Translations under genes and position numbers: made by a program
The notes under the pieces: generated by a model
The model's input: only the letters and a program-made list of their open reading frames with translations
The model's database searches: none
What the model was told of the DNA's origin: nothing
Assembly (NCBI GenBank): GCA_022561775.1
Contig: JADFQO010000007.1
Coordinates: forward strand, 1-64,000
Source of the DNA: Myxococcales bacterium
GTDB lineage: Bacteria > Myxococcota_A > UBA9160 > SMWR01
Length of the DNA: 64,000 nucleotides
Direction of reading: 5' to 3'
In this document: positions 1 through 10,221 of the stretch, piece by piece
Layout of the letters: every line of letters starts with the position of its first letter
How positions within the stretch are numbered: the first letter of the stretch is position 1

Positions 1-1
1 G

Positions 2-190
2 ACGGAGCGGGATCTGAAGAAACTCTTCGCGTCCGAGACCTGGGGGCGGGTTCACCTGCAGTTCATCTACTTCGGTCGCGAATACTGTCCCGCGCGCGGT
101 CACGATCTGACGACGTGCCCGGTCTGCTCCTGGGCGGCCTCGAAAGCGCGCATCACGAGCGAAGTGCGCGGTCAGCGAAACCATCGCTGA
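2..190 (+). CDS. nth: Endonuclease III (C-terminal fragment, 5' end outside window)
   Basis: Frame 2 reads TERDLKKLFASETWGRVHLQFIYFGREYCPARGHDLTTCPVCSWAASKARITSEVRGQRNHR*, resembling the Nth C-terminal FeS-loop region. Confidence 0.7.
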   Translation, partial: TERDLKKLFASETWGRVHLQFIYFGREYCPARGHDLTTCPVCSWAASKARITSEVRGQRNHR

Positions 191-227
191 TCGAATTGAG
201 GTACGCGGCGGCCGAGAAGGTCGAGTT

Positions 228-2792
228 TCAGGTTCCGATCCGGCGGATCCGCACGATCGGGTCTTCGGGGTCGCGCTGCTTGGAGAGATCGATCACGCCT
301 TCGATCGCCCAGAAATGGTCGCCTTCCGGATCGACGAGCACCTGCGAGACATGCCAGGTTCGGGGCCCCGTGGATTGAATCAGCGTCCGTCTCGAATTGC
401 GCGCGTCGGGTGTGAAGAGAATCTCCCCGTATTCCTCGAAGTAGGGTGCGAGGGCCTGCTTGAAGCGCAGCGAATCCCACGGATCATTGGCGTCCTGATG
501 GACGCACGATGCGGCGGCCTCGAAGTCGCCTTTGGCGAGCGCGTGCACGAGCGCGTGCAGCTCCGATCGCGCGCGCGCCGCGAGCAGCGCGGGTTGTTTA
601 GCGAGATCGAAACGGCGTGCTTCGATGTCTGGCGTTTGGGTCTTTGCTGCTGGATCCGCGAGCGTCTCCCAGGCGTCGATCAGGCTCGAATCGACGCGCT
701 GGATCATCGTGCGGAAATATGCGATTGCGTCGTAGAGCTCGTCGGTCTTTGCGTTTTCTGGAATTGTCTTCACGAGCGTGCCGAGCACTTGATTGAGGTA
801 ACGCAGCAGCAGGCCTTCGCTGCGCGCGATCGCGTACTCGCGCGTGTAGTCGTCGAAGCTGTGCAAGTCTTCGAACATCTCCCGCGCAATCGACTTCAGG
901 CGGATGCTATGTTCATTGAACCAGGGGTGCGTCTCGATGAAGAGGCGAAACGCCGCGTAGATGAAGTCCGCGTCCGGTTTGGGGTGGGTGACGCGTTCGA
1001 GCTTTGCGATGCGCTCCTCGTAGGGGACCCGCTGCGCCTTGAGCTTCGCCATCAGTTCCGTCTTGCGCTTGCGGATCTGCGCGTAGAGGATCGCGCGGGG
1101 GTCTTCGAGGATGGACTCGACGAGCGTCAGCACTTCGAGCGCGTAGCTGGGCGATTCCGGATCGAGCACCGCGACCGCGTCAACGAGGAACAGCGACAGC
1201 GTGTGGTGAAGCGAGAAGTCGAACTGGAGCTCTTGCGCGACCCGCGCTTCGGGCCGTCCAGCACGCTTCGTGACGATCTCGATGATCCCCGCGCGTCGCA
1301 ACGAGCGGAAGAGTCTCGCGGCGTGGCGGCGCAACTTCGCCTTCGAGGCCGGGCGTTCGTGGGAGCGATCGATCAATTCGATCACGCCGCGGTAACCGCG
1401 ATCGGACGGCGCCGCCGACTCGCCGCGCTGAAGCACGTTCACGATCATTCCGTGATCGATGCCAAATCGCGAGGTCAGCGTTTCCGGCGGCTGGTGGATG
1501 AGTTTCTGGAAGGTGTCGCGGTTCCAGGACACGAAGTTCTGCGCGGGAGGCCGCTTCTTCTTGACGGCCTTGCGCTTTTTGCCCGTCGCGCTGGCGCGTT
1601 GTGCAGCGCGTTTGTTCTCGATCGCGTACTCGGGCGCCTGGCAGACCACGCTGCCGCGCTCGTCGAAGCCCTTGCGGCCCGCGCGTCCCGCGATCTGCTT
1701 GAACTCGCGCACGCTCAGGATCCCGAGCTTCTCGCCGTCGAACTTGAAGAGCCGCGAGAAGAGCACCGTGCGGATCGGGATGTTGACGCCGACGCCGAGC
1801 GTGTCCGTACCGCAGATCACCTTGAGCAGGCTTTGCTGCGCGAGCTGTTCGACGAGCATCCGGTATTTCGGCAGTAGACCCGCGTGGTGTAGCCCAACGC
1901 CGTGTCGGAGGAAGCGCTTCACGTCCTTGCCGTACGGGGAGTCGAACTTGAAGTTCGCGAGCGCGGCGTCGATCTCGCCACGCTCGTCTCGCGTGGTGAT
2001 CCGCGCGCTCGTCAGACCCTGCGCCTGCTCGGCGCACTGGCGCTGGGTGAAGTTCACGACGTAGATCGGCGCCTGGCCGCGACCGAGCAGCGTTTCGATC
2101 GTCTCGTGCAGCGGCGTCTCCCGATACTCGAAGTCGAGCGGCACGGGGCGCTCTTCGGAGTAGACGGACGCGACCTCGCGCCCGGTCTGGGCGCGCAGCC
2201 TTGCTTCGATCGCCGCGGTGTTTCCGAGCGTCGCGGACATCGGCAGAAAGACGGTCCTCGGCAGCAGTAGCAGCGGGATCTGCCACGCGACACCGCGGTC
2301 GCGGTCTCCGTAGTAGTGGAATTCGTCGAGTACCACGTAGTCGATCGGAGTCCGTTCGCCCTCGCGCAGCGCCATGTTGGCGAGCACTTCGGTCGTGCAG
2401 CAGATCAGCGGAGCGCCGTGGTTGATGCTCGCGTCACCGGTCAGCATGCCGACGCGCTCGGCGCCGAAGAGGTCGCAGAACTCGAAGAACTTCTGGCTCG
2501 CGAGCGCCTTGATGGGGCAGGTGTAGAACGAGCGGGCGCCCTCGCAAAGCGCCTTGAAGTGCAGCGCGATCGCGACGAGCGATTTGCCCGATCCCGTCGG
2601 CGTGTTCAGCACGACGTGACGCCCGGCCATGAGTTCGATGAAGGCCTCTTCCTGGTGCGGGTAGGGGTCGAAACCCGCGTCCGCCAACCATTCGAGGAAG
2701 CGGTCGAGGATCTCTCCGGTGTCCTTGGTGCCGCCGCTCGGAATGCGTTCGTAGAGCGAAACCAGGGCCTTTTCGGGGGGCGCTTCGCTCAA
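228..2792 (-). CDS. DEAD/DEAH-box (Ski2-like, DUF3516-type) helicase
   Basis: Motifs TPTGSGKS, DEFHYYGD, SATLG, GVGVNIPIRTV, QIAGRAGRKG. TTG start at 2792 overlaps the upstream stop (TTGA). The 1223-aa ORF extension to 3899 is antisense to nothing but out of frame with the CobW gene and rejected. Confidence 0.85.
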   Translation of the reverse strand: MSEAPPEKALVSLYERIPSGGTKDTGEILDRFLEWLADAGFDPYPHQEEAFIELMAGRHVVLNTPTGSGKSLVAIALHFKALCEGARSFYTCPIKALASQKFFEFCDLFGAERVGMLTGDASINHGAPLICCTTEVLANMALREGERTPIDYVVLDEFHYYGDRDRGVAWQIPLLLLPRTVFLPMSATLGNTAAIEARLRAQTGREVASVYSEERPVPLDFEYRETPLHETIETLLGRGQAPIYVVNFTQRQCAEQAQGLTSARITTRDERGEIDAALANFKFDSPYGKDVKRFLRHGVGLHHAGLLPKYRMLVEQLAQQSLLKVICGTDTLGVGVNIPIRTVLFSRLFKFDGEKLGILSVREFKQIAGRAGRKGFDERGSVVCQAPEYAIENKRAAQRASATGKKRKAVKKKRPPAQNFVSWNRDTFQKLIHQPPETLTSRFGIDHGMIVNVLQRGESAAPSDRGYRGVIELIDRSHERPASKAKLRRHAARLFRSLRRAGIIEIVTKRAGRPEARVAQELQFDFSLHHTLSLFLVDAVAVLDPESPSYALEVLTLVESILEDPRAILYAQIRKRKTELMAKLKAQRVPYEERIAKLERVTHPKPDADFIYAAFRLFIETHPWFNEHSIRLKSIAREMFEDLHSFDDYTREYAIARSEGLLLRYLNQVLGTLVKTIPENAKTDELYDAIAYFRTMIQRVDSSLIDAWETLADPAAKTQTPDIEARRFDLAKQPALLAARARSELHALVHALAKGDFEAAASCVHQDANDPWDSLRFKQALAPYFEEYGEILFTPDARNSRRTLIQSTGPRTWHVSQVLVDPEGDHFWAIEGVIDLSKQRDPEDPIVRIRRIGT

Positions 2793-3679
2793 GAATCGCC
2801 CCGGCGGATCACCACCACCCGACCGAGCAATTCCGCAGGCGGCGCAAAGTCGAGTTTCGACAACTCGATGCGCGGACCGACGCCCTGGAGGATCCGCGGC
2901 CCTTCGGAGGTGACGACGAATCCCTTGGCACGAAGCGGCGCGAGAGCGCGCACGCGCTCCAGCAGGGCTTCGGGCTCGGTTCCTTCCGCGACCGAAAACT
3001 CCTCGGTGATGAATTCCTCGTGGTGGTGGGGCTGAATGTCGATCGGCTCGCTTCGGCGCCGCTCGCGCACGCCGCCGGGGTCCGGCGGAAATAGCAGCGC
3101 GGGATCGACCTGCGCGTGGATCGCGCCAATCAACGGCGCGTCGGGTTCGATTTTGCGCAGCGCGGCTTCGAGATCCGGAAGCGCTTGCGCGGCCACGCGG
3201 TCGAGTTTGTTCAGCAGCAGCAGGTCCGCGGACGAGACCTGCTGTGCGAAGGTTCCGTCGAGGTCGCGCCCTTCGGCGAGCTGCTCGGCGTCGACGACGA
3301 CCACCACGACATCGGTTTCGATCCATTCGGAGATCGGCTCGCGCCAGAAGTTGAGTTGGACGTCGAACGGAAGCGCGACCCCCGAGGTTTCGATGATTAC
3401 CAGATCGGGATCTGCGCGCTCGCGGAGCATCTGCAGGGTTTCGACGAGTTCGTCCGAGAGCCGACAACACACACAGCCGCCCGACAATTCCACGTAGTCT
3501 TCGCCGGCCCGGTTGAGCAGCGCGCCGTCGATCCCGAGTTCGCCGAATTCGTTCGAGACGACGGCCGCGCGGCGGCCGCGGCGTTGTGCGTCTGCGAGCA
3601 GGTGGCGCACGAGTGTCGTCTTGCCGGAGCCCAGAAAGCCCGACACCACCAACGCGGGAACGCGTTTTTGCTGACTCAT
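2789..3679 (-). CDS. CobW/COG0523 family GTP-binding protein (putative metal chaperone)
   Basis: GFLGSGKTT Walker A, SGGCVCC motif, NKLD, His-rich PHHHEEF segment. Confidence 0.9.
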   Translation of the reverse strand: MSQQKRVPALVVSGFLGSGKTTLVRHLLADAQRRGRRAAVVSNEFGELGIDGALLNRAGEDYVELSGGCVCCRLSDELVETLQMLRERADPDLVIIETSGVALPFDVQLNFWREPISEWIETDVVVVVVDAEQLAEGRDLDGTFAQQVSSADLLLLNKLDRVAAQALPDLEAALRKIEPDAPLIGAIHAQVDPALLFPPDPGGVRERRRSEPIDIQPHHHEEFITEEFSVAEGTEPEALLERVRALAPLRAKGFVVTSEGPRILQGVGPRIELSKLDFAPPAELLGRVVVIRRGDS

Positions 3680-4054
3680 CCGCGTAAGCATAGAGCCCGC
3701 CGCCGAATCTGCGTAGCCAAATCACCTCAAGCCGATTGGATTCAGGGCTCGGCCCAAAAAGGCCCTCAAGCGGCTGCTCGATTGCCTCGATAGAGGGCGC
3801 GGGGTTCCGAGCGCCCGCATTTCTCTCTTTGTCCGTCGCTGTTCTGATTCGCTCGATGTGTTCGCGCCCAAGCGGTCGAAGCACTGGTTCAGACCGCATT
3901 CACGCTGCCGCTGCTCTCGGGCGCTCGGATTTCTCCCCAGCTTGGCGGCGCGCTCTCCGCGCGCGCCCGCGAGCCCGCTGATGCGGATCGCTGCGGCGGC
4001 TATGTTGTCTGGTTGAGCCCCGTTTTGCCCCAAACGCCGAGCAAGGAGCCCCCC

Positions 4055-4738
4055 ATGATCGACCTCTACACCGCATCGACCCCGAACGGCCACAAGGCCT
4101 CGTGTACGCTCGAAGAGCTCGGGATTCCCTACGAGGTCCACGCCGTCGAGCTCTCTGCCCTGGAGCAAAAGGAACCGGCGTTCTTGCGGCTGAATCCCAA
4201 CGGGCGGATTCCGGTGATCGTGGACCGCGAAGAAGACGATCTGCCGGTCTTCGAATCCGGCGCGATCATGATCTACCTCGCCGAGAAGGCCGGGCGGCTG
4301 CTTCCGACGGACCGGCGTGCTCGCGCCCGCGTTATCTCGTGGCTGATGTTCCAGATGGGTGGCATCGGGCCGATGATGGGGCAGGCGAACGTCTTCTTCC
4401 GCTACTTCCCCGAGAAGATCCAACCCGCGATCGATCGCTACCAAAACGAGTCGCGGCGACTGTTCGAGGTGCTCGAGGCGCGGCTCGCGGAGAGCGAGTG
4501 GCTCGCGGACGATTATTCGATCGCCGACATCGCGAATTGGTGTTGGACGCGCACCCACAGCTGGTCGGGCGTGTCGATCGACGGTCTCGACCACGTGCAG
4601 CGCTGGATGGGCGCACTCCAGCAGCGGCCTGCGCTCCTGCGCGGCATCGAGGTTCCGGTTCCGCGTGACAACATCGTCGACGATGAGGAAGCCACCGAGA
4701 AGTTCGCCGAGAAGGCGCGGGCGATGTTGCAGCGCTAG
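4055..4738 (+). CDS. Glutathione S-transferase family protein (YfcG/Ure2-like)
   Basis: [33 protein letters not shown]...[14 protein letters not shown]...[12 protein letters not shown]. Confidence 0.9.
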   Translation: MIDLYTASTPNGHKASCTLEELGIPYEVHAVELSALEQKEPAFLRLNPNGRIPVIVDREEDDLPVFESGAIMIYLAEKAGRLLPTDRRARARVISWLMFQMGGIGPMMGQANVFFRYFPEKIQPAIDRYQNESRRLFEVLEARLAESEWLADDYSIADIANWCWTRTHSWSGVSIDGLDHVQRWMGALQQRPALLRGIEVPVPRDNIVDDEEATEKFAEKARAMLQR

Positions 4739-4740
4739 CC

Positions 4741-4801
4741 GGCGAATCCTTCGGATTCGCTTGCGGCGTCGCACGACCCCATCGGGGGTCGCGCTCCTGG
4801 C
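4741..4801. repeat. Double-hairpin dispersed repeat, copy A (REP/BIME-like)
   Basis: GGCGAATCC-TTC-GGATTCGC then CGACCCC-ATCG-GGGGTCG then GCTCCTGGC; matches 56078-56140; partial third GGCGAATCCTTCGG at 4802. Confidence 0.75.
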
Positions 4802-4870
4802 TGGCGAATCCTTCGGACATCAATCCTCCCTCGTGCGGGAGACGATGGCGGGGAATGCGCGGCCGGCGCG

Positions 4871-7795
4871 TTATTCGAAGAGATCTTCGAGCGGTGGACA
4901 GGTGCAGACGAGGTGGCGGTCGCCGTAGGCGTTGTCGATCCGCCCGACCGTGGGCCAGAACTTGTGCGCGCGCACCCAGCCGAGCGGATACGCGGCGCGC
5001 TCGCGCGAGTAGGCGTGGTCCCACTCGTTGGCCGAAACCGCAGCTGCGGTGTGGGGCGCGCCCTTGAGCGGATTGTCGATGCGGTCGAGGCTGCCGTTTT
5101 CGATCTCCGCGATCTCGCGGCGAATTTCGATCAGCGCGTCGCAGAGGCGATCGAGTTCAGCCTTCGATTCGCTCTCCGTCGGCTCGATCATCAAGGTGCC
5201 CGGCACCGGAAAGCTCATCGTGGGTGCGTGGAATCCGAAGTCCATCAGCCGCTTGGCGAGGTCTTCGACGCCGATCGCAGCTGAGGTTTCGAAATGGCGG
5301 CAGTCGATGATGAACTCGTGGGCGACCCGGCCCGTCGCGCCCCGGTAGAGCACGTCGAAGTGGTCCGCGAGCCGCGCCGCCATGTAGTTGGCGTTGAGGA
5401 TCGCGACCTGACTGGCGCGCTTGAGGCCGGTCGCGCCCATCAACGCGATGTAGACCCAGCTGATCGGAAGGATGCTCGCGCTCCCGTACGGGGCTGCGGA
5501 CACAGCGCCCTCACCGTCTATGGGGTGGCCGGGCAGAAACGCGCGCAGGTGTTCGGCGGCCGCAATCGGCCCCATGCCCGGGCCGCCGCCACCGTGTGGG
5601 ATGCAGAAGGTCTTGTGGAGATTCATGTGGCAGACGTCCGCACCGATCGCTGCGGCTGAGGTCAGACCGAGCTGGGCGTTCAGGTTGGCGCCGTCGAGGT
5701 AGACCTGGGCGCCGCTCTCGTGGATCAGCTCGCAGATTTCCTTCACGCGCGCTTCGAAGACGCCGTGAGTCGAGGGATAGGTGAGCATCAGTGCGCCGAG
5801 CGCGTCGCCGTGCTCGGCGGCCCGCTCCCGAAGGTCGTCGACGTCGATATTTCCATCGGGGTCGGTCTGAACGGCCACGCATCGAAAACCCGCGATCACC
5901 GCGCTCGCGGCGTTGGTGCCGTGGGCGGATCCCGGGATCAGGCAGACGTTTCGCTGCACCTCGCCGTGAGAGTCGTGGTAGCGGCGGATCGCGAGCAGGC
6001 CCGCGTACTCAGCCTGCGAGCCCGCGTTGGGTTGCAGCGACACCGCTGGCAGACCCGTGATCTCCGCGAGCCAGGTCGCGAGCTCGCCGAGCATCGTCGC
6101 GTAACCGCGCACCTGATCGGCGGGTGCGTAGGGGTGGATGCAGCTGAACTCTGGCCAGCTGATCGGCAGCATCTCGCTCGTTGCGTTGAGCTTCATCGTG
6201 CACGAGCCGAGCGGGATCATCGACGTGGTGAGCGAGAGGTCGCGCGTTTCGAGGCGGTGGATGTAGCGGAGCATCTCGTGCTCGGAGCGGTAGCGGTGAA
6301 AGACGGGATGCGAGAGGAAGTCGGTCGTTCTCGTGAGCTCGACGGGTAGGGAGAGCTCCGCGGATTCGACGAGTGCCGCGACGTCGGCGCTCGCGCCCGG
6401 CGAGAAGGCCGCGATCAACTGCTCGATGTCGGCTGGCAGCGTGGTCTCGTCGAGGGATACACCGAGGCTGCCGTCTCCGAAGTCGCGCAGGTTGTAGCCG
6501 CGCTCGAGCGCGGCGGCGAGCACCGCCGCCGAGCCCTTCCCGTTGGGGACGACGCGCAGCGTGTCGAAGAACGGGCCATCGCCGAGTTTGCAACCGATCG
6601 CCCGGAGCCCCTCGGCCAATCCCGCGGTGAGCGTGCGGATCCGCTTCGCGATCCGCCGCAATCCTTCTGGTCCGTGGTAGACGGCGTACATGCTCGCCAT
6701 GATCGCGAGCAGGACCTGGGCGGTGCAGATGTTGCTGGTCGCCTTGTCGCGCCGGATGTGCTGCTCGCGGGTCTGGATGGCGAGGCGGTAGGCGGGATCG
6801 CCGTGCGCGTCCATCGATACGCCGACGATGCGGCCGGGAATCTTGCGCACGTTCGCCTGCGTGGTCGCGAGAAATCCCGCGTGCGGACCGCCGAAGCCCA
6901 TCGGGACACCCAGCCTTTGGGCGGAGCCGATCGCGATGTCCGCACCGAACTCGCCGGGTGGCACCAGCAGCGTGAGTGCCAGCAGATCCGCCGCGACGAC
7001 CACGGTCGCGCCCGCTGCTCGGGCGCGCTCCGCGAGCGCGCGATGGTCTTCGATGCGGCCGTCGGTCGTGGGATATTGCAGCAGGATTCCGCAGACGTGC
7101 TCGGATTCGAAGTCGATCGCGTCGACCGCTCCAATCTGGAGTTCGATCCCCAGCGCGTCCGCGCGCGTCCGCAACACCCCGAGCGTCTGCGGGTGACAGT
7201 CCGCCGCTGCGAAGAAGCCGCGCTTGCGGCGCTGGGCGATCGCAACGCACATCCCGAGCGCCTCGGCGGCCGATGTCGCTTCGTCGAGCAGGGACGCGTT
7301 GGCGACCGGTAGACCCGTGAGGTCTGCGATCAACGTCTGGAAGTTCAGCAGCGCTTCGAGCCGGCCCTGCGAAATCTCGGCCTGGTAGGGGGTGTACTGG
7401 GTGTACCAACCCGGATTTTCGAGGATGTTGCGCTGGATGACCGGCGGAACGATCACGTTGGAGTAACCCATTCCGATGCACGATCGGACCACGCGGTTTT
7501 CGGACGCGATCTTCCTGAGCTTTTCGATCAGTTGAAACTCGCCGGGCGGTGGGCCTTCGAGGCCGGTCAATTCCAGCGGCTCGGCGAGGCGGATCGCCGC
7601 GGGCACGGTGTCGTCGGCGAGTTCGTCGAGGCTCGCGTAGCCGAGGCGTTGAAGCATCTCGGCGATCTCGCTGTCTCTCGGGCCGATGTGGCGGTGCTCG
7701 AAGGCATCGCCCGGTTCGAGTGGCGCAGCCGGAGCTTCAGCTGGGAGTCGTGTGTTGCTGTCGGTGTTTCGTTGGTCGTTCACTGGGTCTTCCAT
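4871..7795 (-). CDS. gcvP: Glycine dehydrogenase (aminomethyl-transferring), single-chain P-protein
   Basis: [18 protein letters not shown]-terminus, [52 protein letters not shown] (PLP Lys). Start set at MEDPVND. Confidence 0.95.
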   Translation of the reverse strand: MEDPVNDQRNTDSNTRLPAEAPAAPLEPGDAFEHRHIGPRDSEIAEMLQRLGYASLDELADDTVPAAIRLAEPLELTGLEGPPPGEFQLIEKLRKIASENRVVRSCIGMGYSNVIVPPVIQRNILENPGWYTQYTPYQAEISQGRLEALLNFQTLIADLTGLPVANASLLDEATSAAEALGMCVAIAQRRKRGFFAAADCHPQTLGVLRTRADALGIELQIGAVDAIDFESEHVCGILLQYPTTDGRIEDHRALAERARAAGATVVVAADLLALTLLVPPGEFGADIAIGSAQRLGVPMGFGGPHAGFLATTQANVRKIPGRIVGVSMDAHGDPAYRLAIQTREQHIRRDKATSNICTAQVLLAIMASMYAVYHGPEGLRRIAKRIRTLTAGLAEGLRAIGCKLGDGPFFDTLRVVPNGKGSAAVLAAALERGYNLRDFGDGSLGVSLDETTLPADIEQLIAAFSPGASADVAALVESAELSLPVELTRTTDFLSHPVFHRYRSEHEMLRYIHRLETRDLSLTTSMIPLGSCTMKLNATSEMLPISWPEFSCIHPYAPADQVRGYATMLGELATWLAEITGLPAVSLQPNAGSQAEYAGLLAIRRYHDSHGEVQRNVCLIPGSAHGTNAASAVIAGFRCVAVQTDPDGNIDVDDLRERAAEHGDALGALMLTYPSTHGVFEARVKEICELIHESGAQVYLDGANLNAQLGLTSAAAIGADVCHMNLHKTFCIPHGGGGPGMGPIAAAEHLRAFLPGHPIDGEGAVSAAPYGSASILPISWVYIALMGATGLKRASQVAILNANYMAARLADHFDVLYRGATGRVAHEFIIDCRHFETSAAIGVEDLAKRLMDFGFHAPTMSFPVPGTLMIEPTESESKAELDRLCDALIEIRREIAEIENGSLDRIDNPLKGAPHTAAAVSANEWDHAYSRERAAYPLGWVRAHKFWPTVGRIDNAYGDRHLVCTCPPLEDLFE

Positions 7796-7931
7796 CTCGA
7801 GCCGGACGCCTCCGAATCCATCCGGAGGCTGGCGTGGACGGGGCGGAGGTCGGATGAGCGGACCGCATTCTAGCGGCCGCATTGGCGGGTCTCGAACGAA
7901 ATCTGTCTGCGGTGAGTTTTGGACGGGTGGC

Positions 7932-8243
7932 TCAGCTCCGAGAGAGCCGGCGGAACACATCCTCGGGCGACGTACCAGCGGTTGTGCTCTCCTCGACTTC
8001 GACGCCCTTGACGGCCCGGGACAGCTCTCTACACACGGCTTCCGGGTTTTCGATGCCCCGCACCCGCAGCTCGTGCGGCATGATCTGGTCGATGACGACG
8101 ATCATCTGCTCCCGCGTGACTTCGCGGGCCGTCAGACCCGAAGATTTCAAGGCCAGGCGAAGCGTGCCGCGGGCCTCGAGACTCTCGAGTTTGCTTCGCT
8201 TCTGGAGCGCTGCAGCGACCAATTCAAACAGAGATTCGGACAC
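7932..8243 (-). CDS. Hypothetical protein
   Basis: 103-aa ORF, no overlap with other convincing genes. Confidence 0.5.
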   Translation of the reverse strand: MSESLFELVAAALQKRSKLESLEARGTLRLALKSSGLTAREVTREQMIVVIDQIMPHELRVRGIENPEAVCRELSRAVKGVEVEESTTAGTSPEDVFRRLSRS

Positions 8244-8557
8244 GAACCATTCCCCTCACGGCTATCTTCGGACGACCGTGTCTGACACTCAACGGCTATT
8301 GAAACCGACGCTGTGGCGCCTTCTCGGATAGGCGATCGAGCGACCCGGGGCAGCCGTTCCGGACGAGACCATCGCGGTAGGTCTCCCGCTTCAGCGAACC
8401 GCGATAAATCCGTGTCGGCTTCAACTCCGATTGTCGCTGGCGTGGGCCCCGGAGGCCTCGATGCGGGCCGATCCGCTCCTCGGGCGGGCTCGTCGCATCG
8501 GTTTCCCCGAGATGGTATTGATCCGAGAGCGCACGGTCGCAAGCCGTTGGAGGTGGC

Positions 8558-9349
8558 ATGAGGGTCTTGATCACCGGTTGTTCGACGGGATTCGGCCGCG
8601 AGACTGCGATCGAATTGACTCGACGAGGTCACGAGGTGGTGGCGACTGCGCGCCGCCCGGAGACCCTGGCAGATCTAGACGTCGCCCAGAAGCTCGCCCT
8701 CGACGTTGACAGCGACGAGTCGGTGCGCGCGGCGGTCGCGCAGGCAGGGGAAGTGGACGCATTGGTGAACAACGCCGGTTGGAGCACGCACGGTCCGGTC
8801 GAAAAGGTCCCGCTCCAAGAGGTCCGCCGGATGTTCGAAACCAATTTCTTTGGCGCCGCGCGGATGATCCAGGCCATCGCGCCGAAGCTGCGCGCGCGGA
8901 AAAGCGGTGTAATCGTAAACGTGTCGTCGATGGCGGGGCGCGTGGCGGCACCCCTGATGGGCTTCTACGCAGCGAGCAAATTCGCCCTCGAGGGGCTGTC
9001 CGAGGCGCTGCACCTCGAACTGGGACATTTTGGTATTCGCGTGGTCGTGATCGAGCCGGGTTTCGTGAAATCGTCGTTTCGAGCGAACGCGACCCGCCAC
9101 GGCACCGACGACGCCCCCTATGACGAGTTGCAACGCGCGTGGGCTGGGTCGGACGCGGCGCTGATCGGAGGAGAGCCGCCCGGCCCGGAGATCGTCGGTG
9201 TCGCGATTGCAGACGCCGTCGAAGGGAAACGGCAAGTGCTGCGCTGGCCCGTCGGGAAGGATGCCGAGCTCGTTCTCAAGGCGCGTGGCAGTATGGACGA
9301 CGCTGCATTCGAAGAGACGATGCGGGGGATATTGAAGCTGCGGTGGTAG
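8558..9349 (+). CDS. SDR family NAD(P)-dependent oxidoreductase
   Basis: VLITGCSTGFG, NNAGWS, YAASKFALEGLSEAL (YxxxK). Confidence 0.92.
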   Translation: MRVLITGCSTGFGRETAIELTRRGHEVVATARRPETLADLDVAQKLALDVDSDESVRAAVAQAGEVDALVNNAGWSTHGPVEKVPLQEVRRMFETNFFGAARMIQAIAPKLRARKSGVIVNVSSMAGRVAAPLMGFYAASKFALEGLSEALHLELGHFGIRVVVIEPGFVKSSFRANATRHGTDDAPYDELQRAWAGSDAALIGGEPPGPEIVGVAIADAVEGKRQVLRWPVGKDAELVLKARGSMDDAAFEETMRGILKLRW

Positions 9350-9377
9350 CCCGCGCAGGGCCGTTGCTTTGTGAGTG

Positions 9378-9549
9378 GGCTCATGCTGGCGGGGGCCCAG
9401 CTGGCCGGGTCACTCGGCATCGGGAGGCGGTTGATTGCGGGGGCTCATGCTGGCGGGGGCCCAGCTGGCCGGGTCACTCGGCATCGGGAGGCGGTTGATT
9501 GCGGGGGCTCCACTAGGCGGGGGCCCAGTTCGCCGGGTCACTTTGCATT
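9378..9549. repeat. 64-bp tandem repeat: two identical copies (9378-9441, 9442-9505) plus a degenerate partial third (9506-9549)
   Basis: ggctcatgctggcgggggcccagctggccgggtcactcggcatcgggaggcggttgattgcggg repeated exactly; unit is not a multiple of 3. Confidence 0.95.
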
Positions 9550-9642
9550 GAGACTTTGTCTTTTGCGGAGGTGGTTTGTGGTTCCGTTTGGAGTGGTTGT
9601 TTTGTATTGTATTGGATTGGCCACAGGGGATTGGAGGTCCGG

Positions 9643-10215
9643 GTGCGGGTGGTTGGTGGCCTAGGCGTTTATTGGGTCGCGTTCTTCGCGGCGCTCCTCC
9701 TTGTCGCCGAGTTCGCGGCCGGCGATCCCGCTTCTGAAGGTTCCCCGCGGGAAGTGACTCGCGACCCGTCGGGCAGGCCGACGGGTACGCGTCTGCTGCG
9801 GACCTGGCGCGACACCGTGAAGCTAGACGGCCGCGACGAGCCGCGAAGCGTCGAGATCGTCTACGACTACGAGGCCGGCGTGGCTCGCCGGCGCATCTAC
9901 GCCGCGGATGGCGCGCTCGTCGCCGACCAGCCGCTCGCCGACCAACCGCAGCCGTCTCGCGAAGAGATCGCCGAAGCCGTTGCGCTGATCCGCGCGGACG
10001 CCGAGCTCGGAAAGCTGGCTCGAAGCGTCGGCGCGATTTTCGACGGGGGCTTCTTGCTCCGCGAAGCGGCCGGCGAACCCTGTGGACCCGGCTCGCGCTG
10101 TCTGCAGATCTTCATGCTCTCTCAATCGCGCTTCGGTTTGCACCGGCGCTCCGTGGTCGACATGCGCAAAGAGGTGATCGCGCATCGAAGGTACCGCCCG
10201 GACCCCGCCGAATAG
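9643..10215 (+). CDS. Hypothetical secreted/membrane-anchored protein
   Basis: Likely GTG start VRVVGGLGVYWVAFFAALLLVAEFAAGDP; 6 bp upstream of next gene. Confidence 0.55.
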   Translation: MRVVGGLGVYWVAFFAALLLVAEFAAGDPASEGSPREVTRDPSGRPTGTRLLRTWRDTVKLDGRDEPRSVEIVYDYEAGVARRRIYAADGALVADQPLADQPQPSREEIAEAVALIRADAELGKLARSVGAIFDGGFLLREAAGEPCGPGSRCLQIFMLSQSRFGLHRRSVVDMRKEVIAHRRYRPDPAE

Positions 10216-10221
10216 GCTGAT

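Noticed and set aside
315-1877. 520-aa plus-strand ORF
   Set aside because: Antisense to the helicase; high-GC shadow ORF with no domain-like sequence.
2793-3899. N-terminal extension of the 1223-aa minus-strand ORF
   Set aside because: Out of frame with the clear CobW gene; extension is Arg-rich frame noise. TTG at 2792 gives a sensible coupled start.
9378-9549. CRISPR array
   Set aside because: Tandem units without spacers; no cas genes in the window. No other CRISPR-like periodicity seen.
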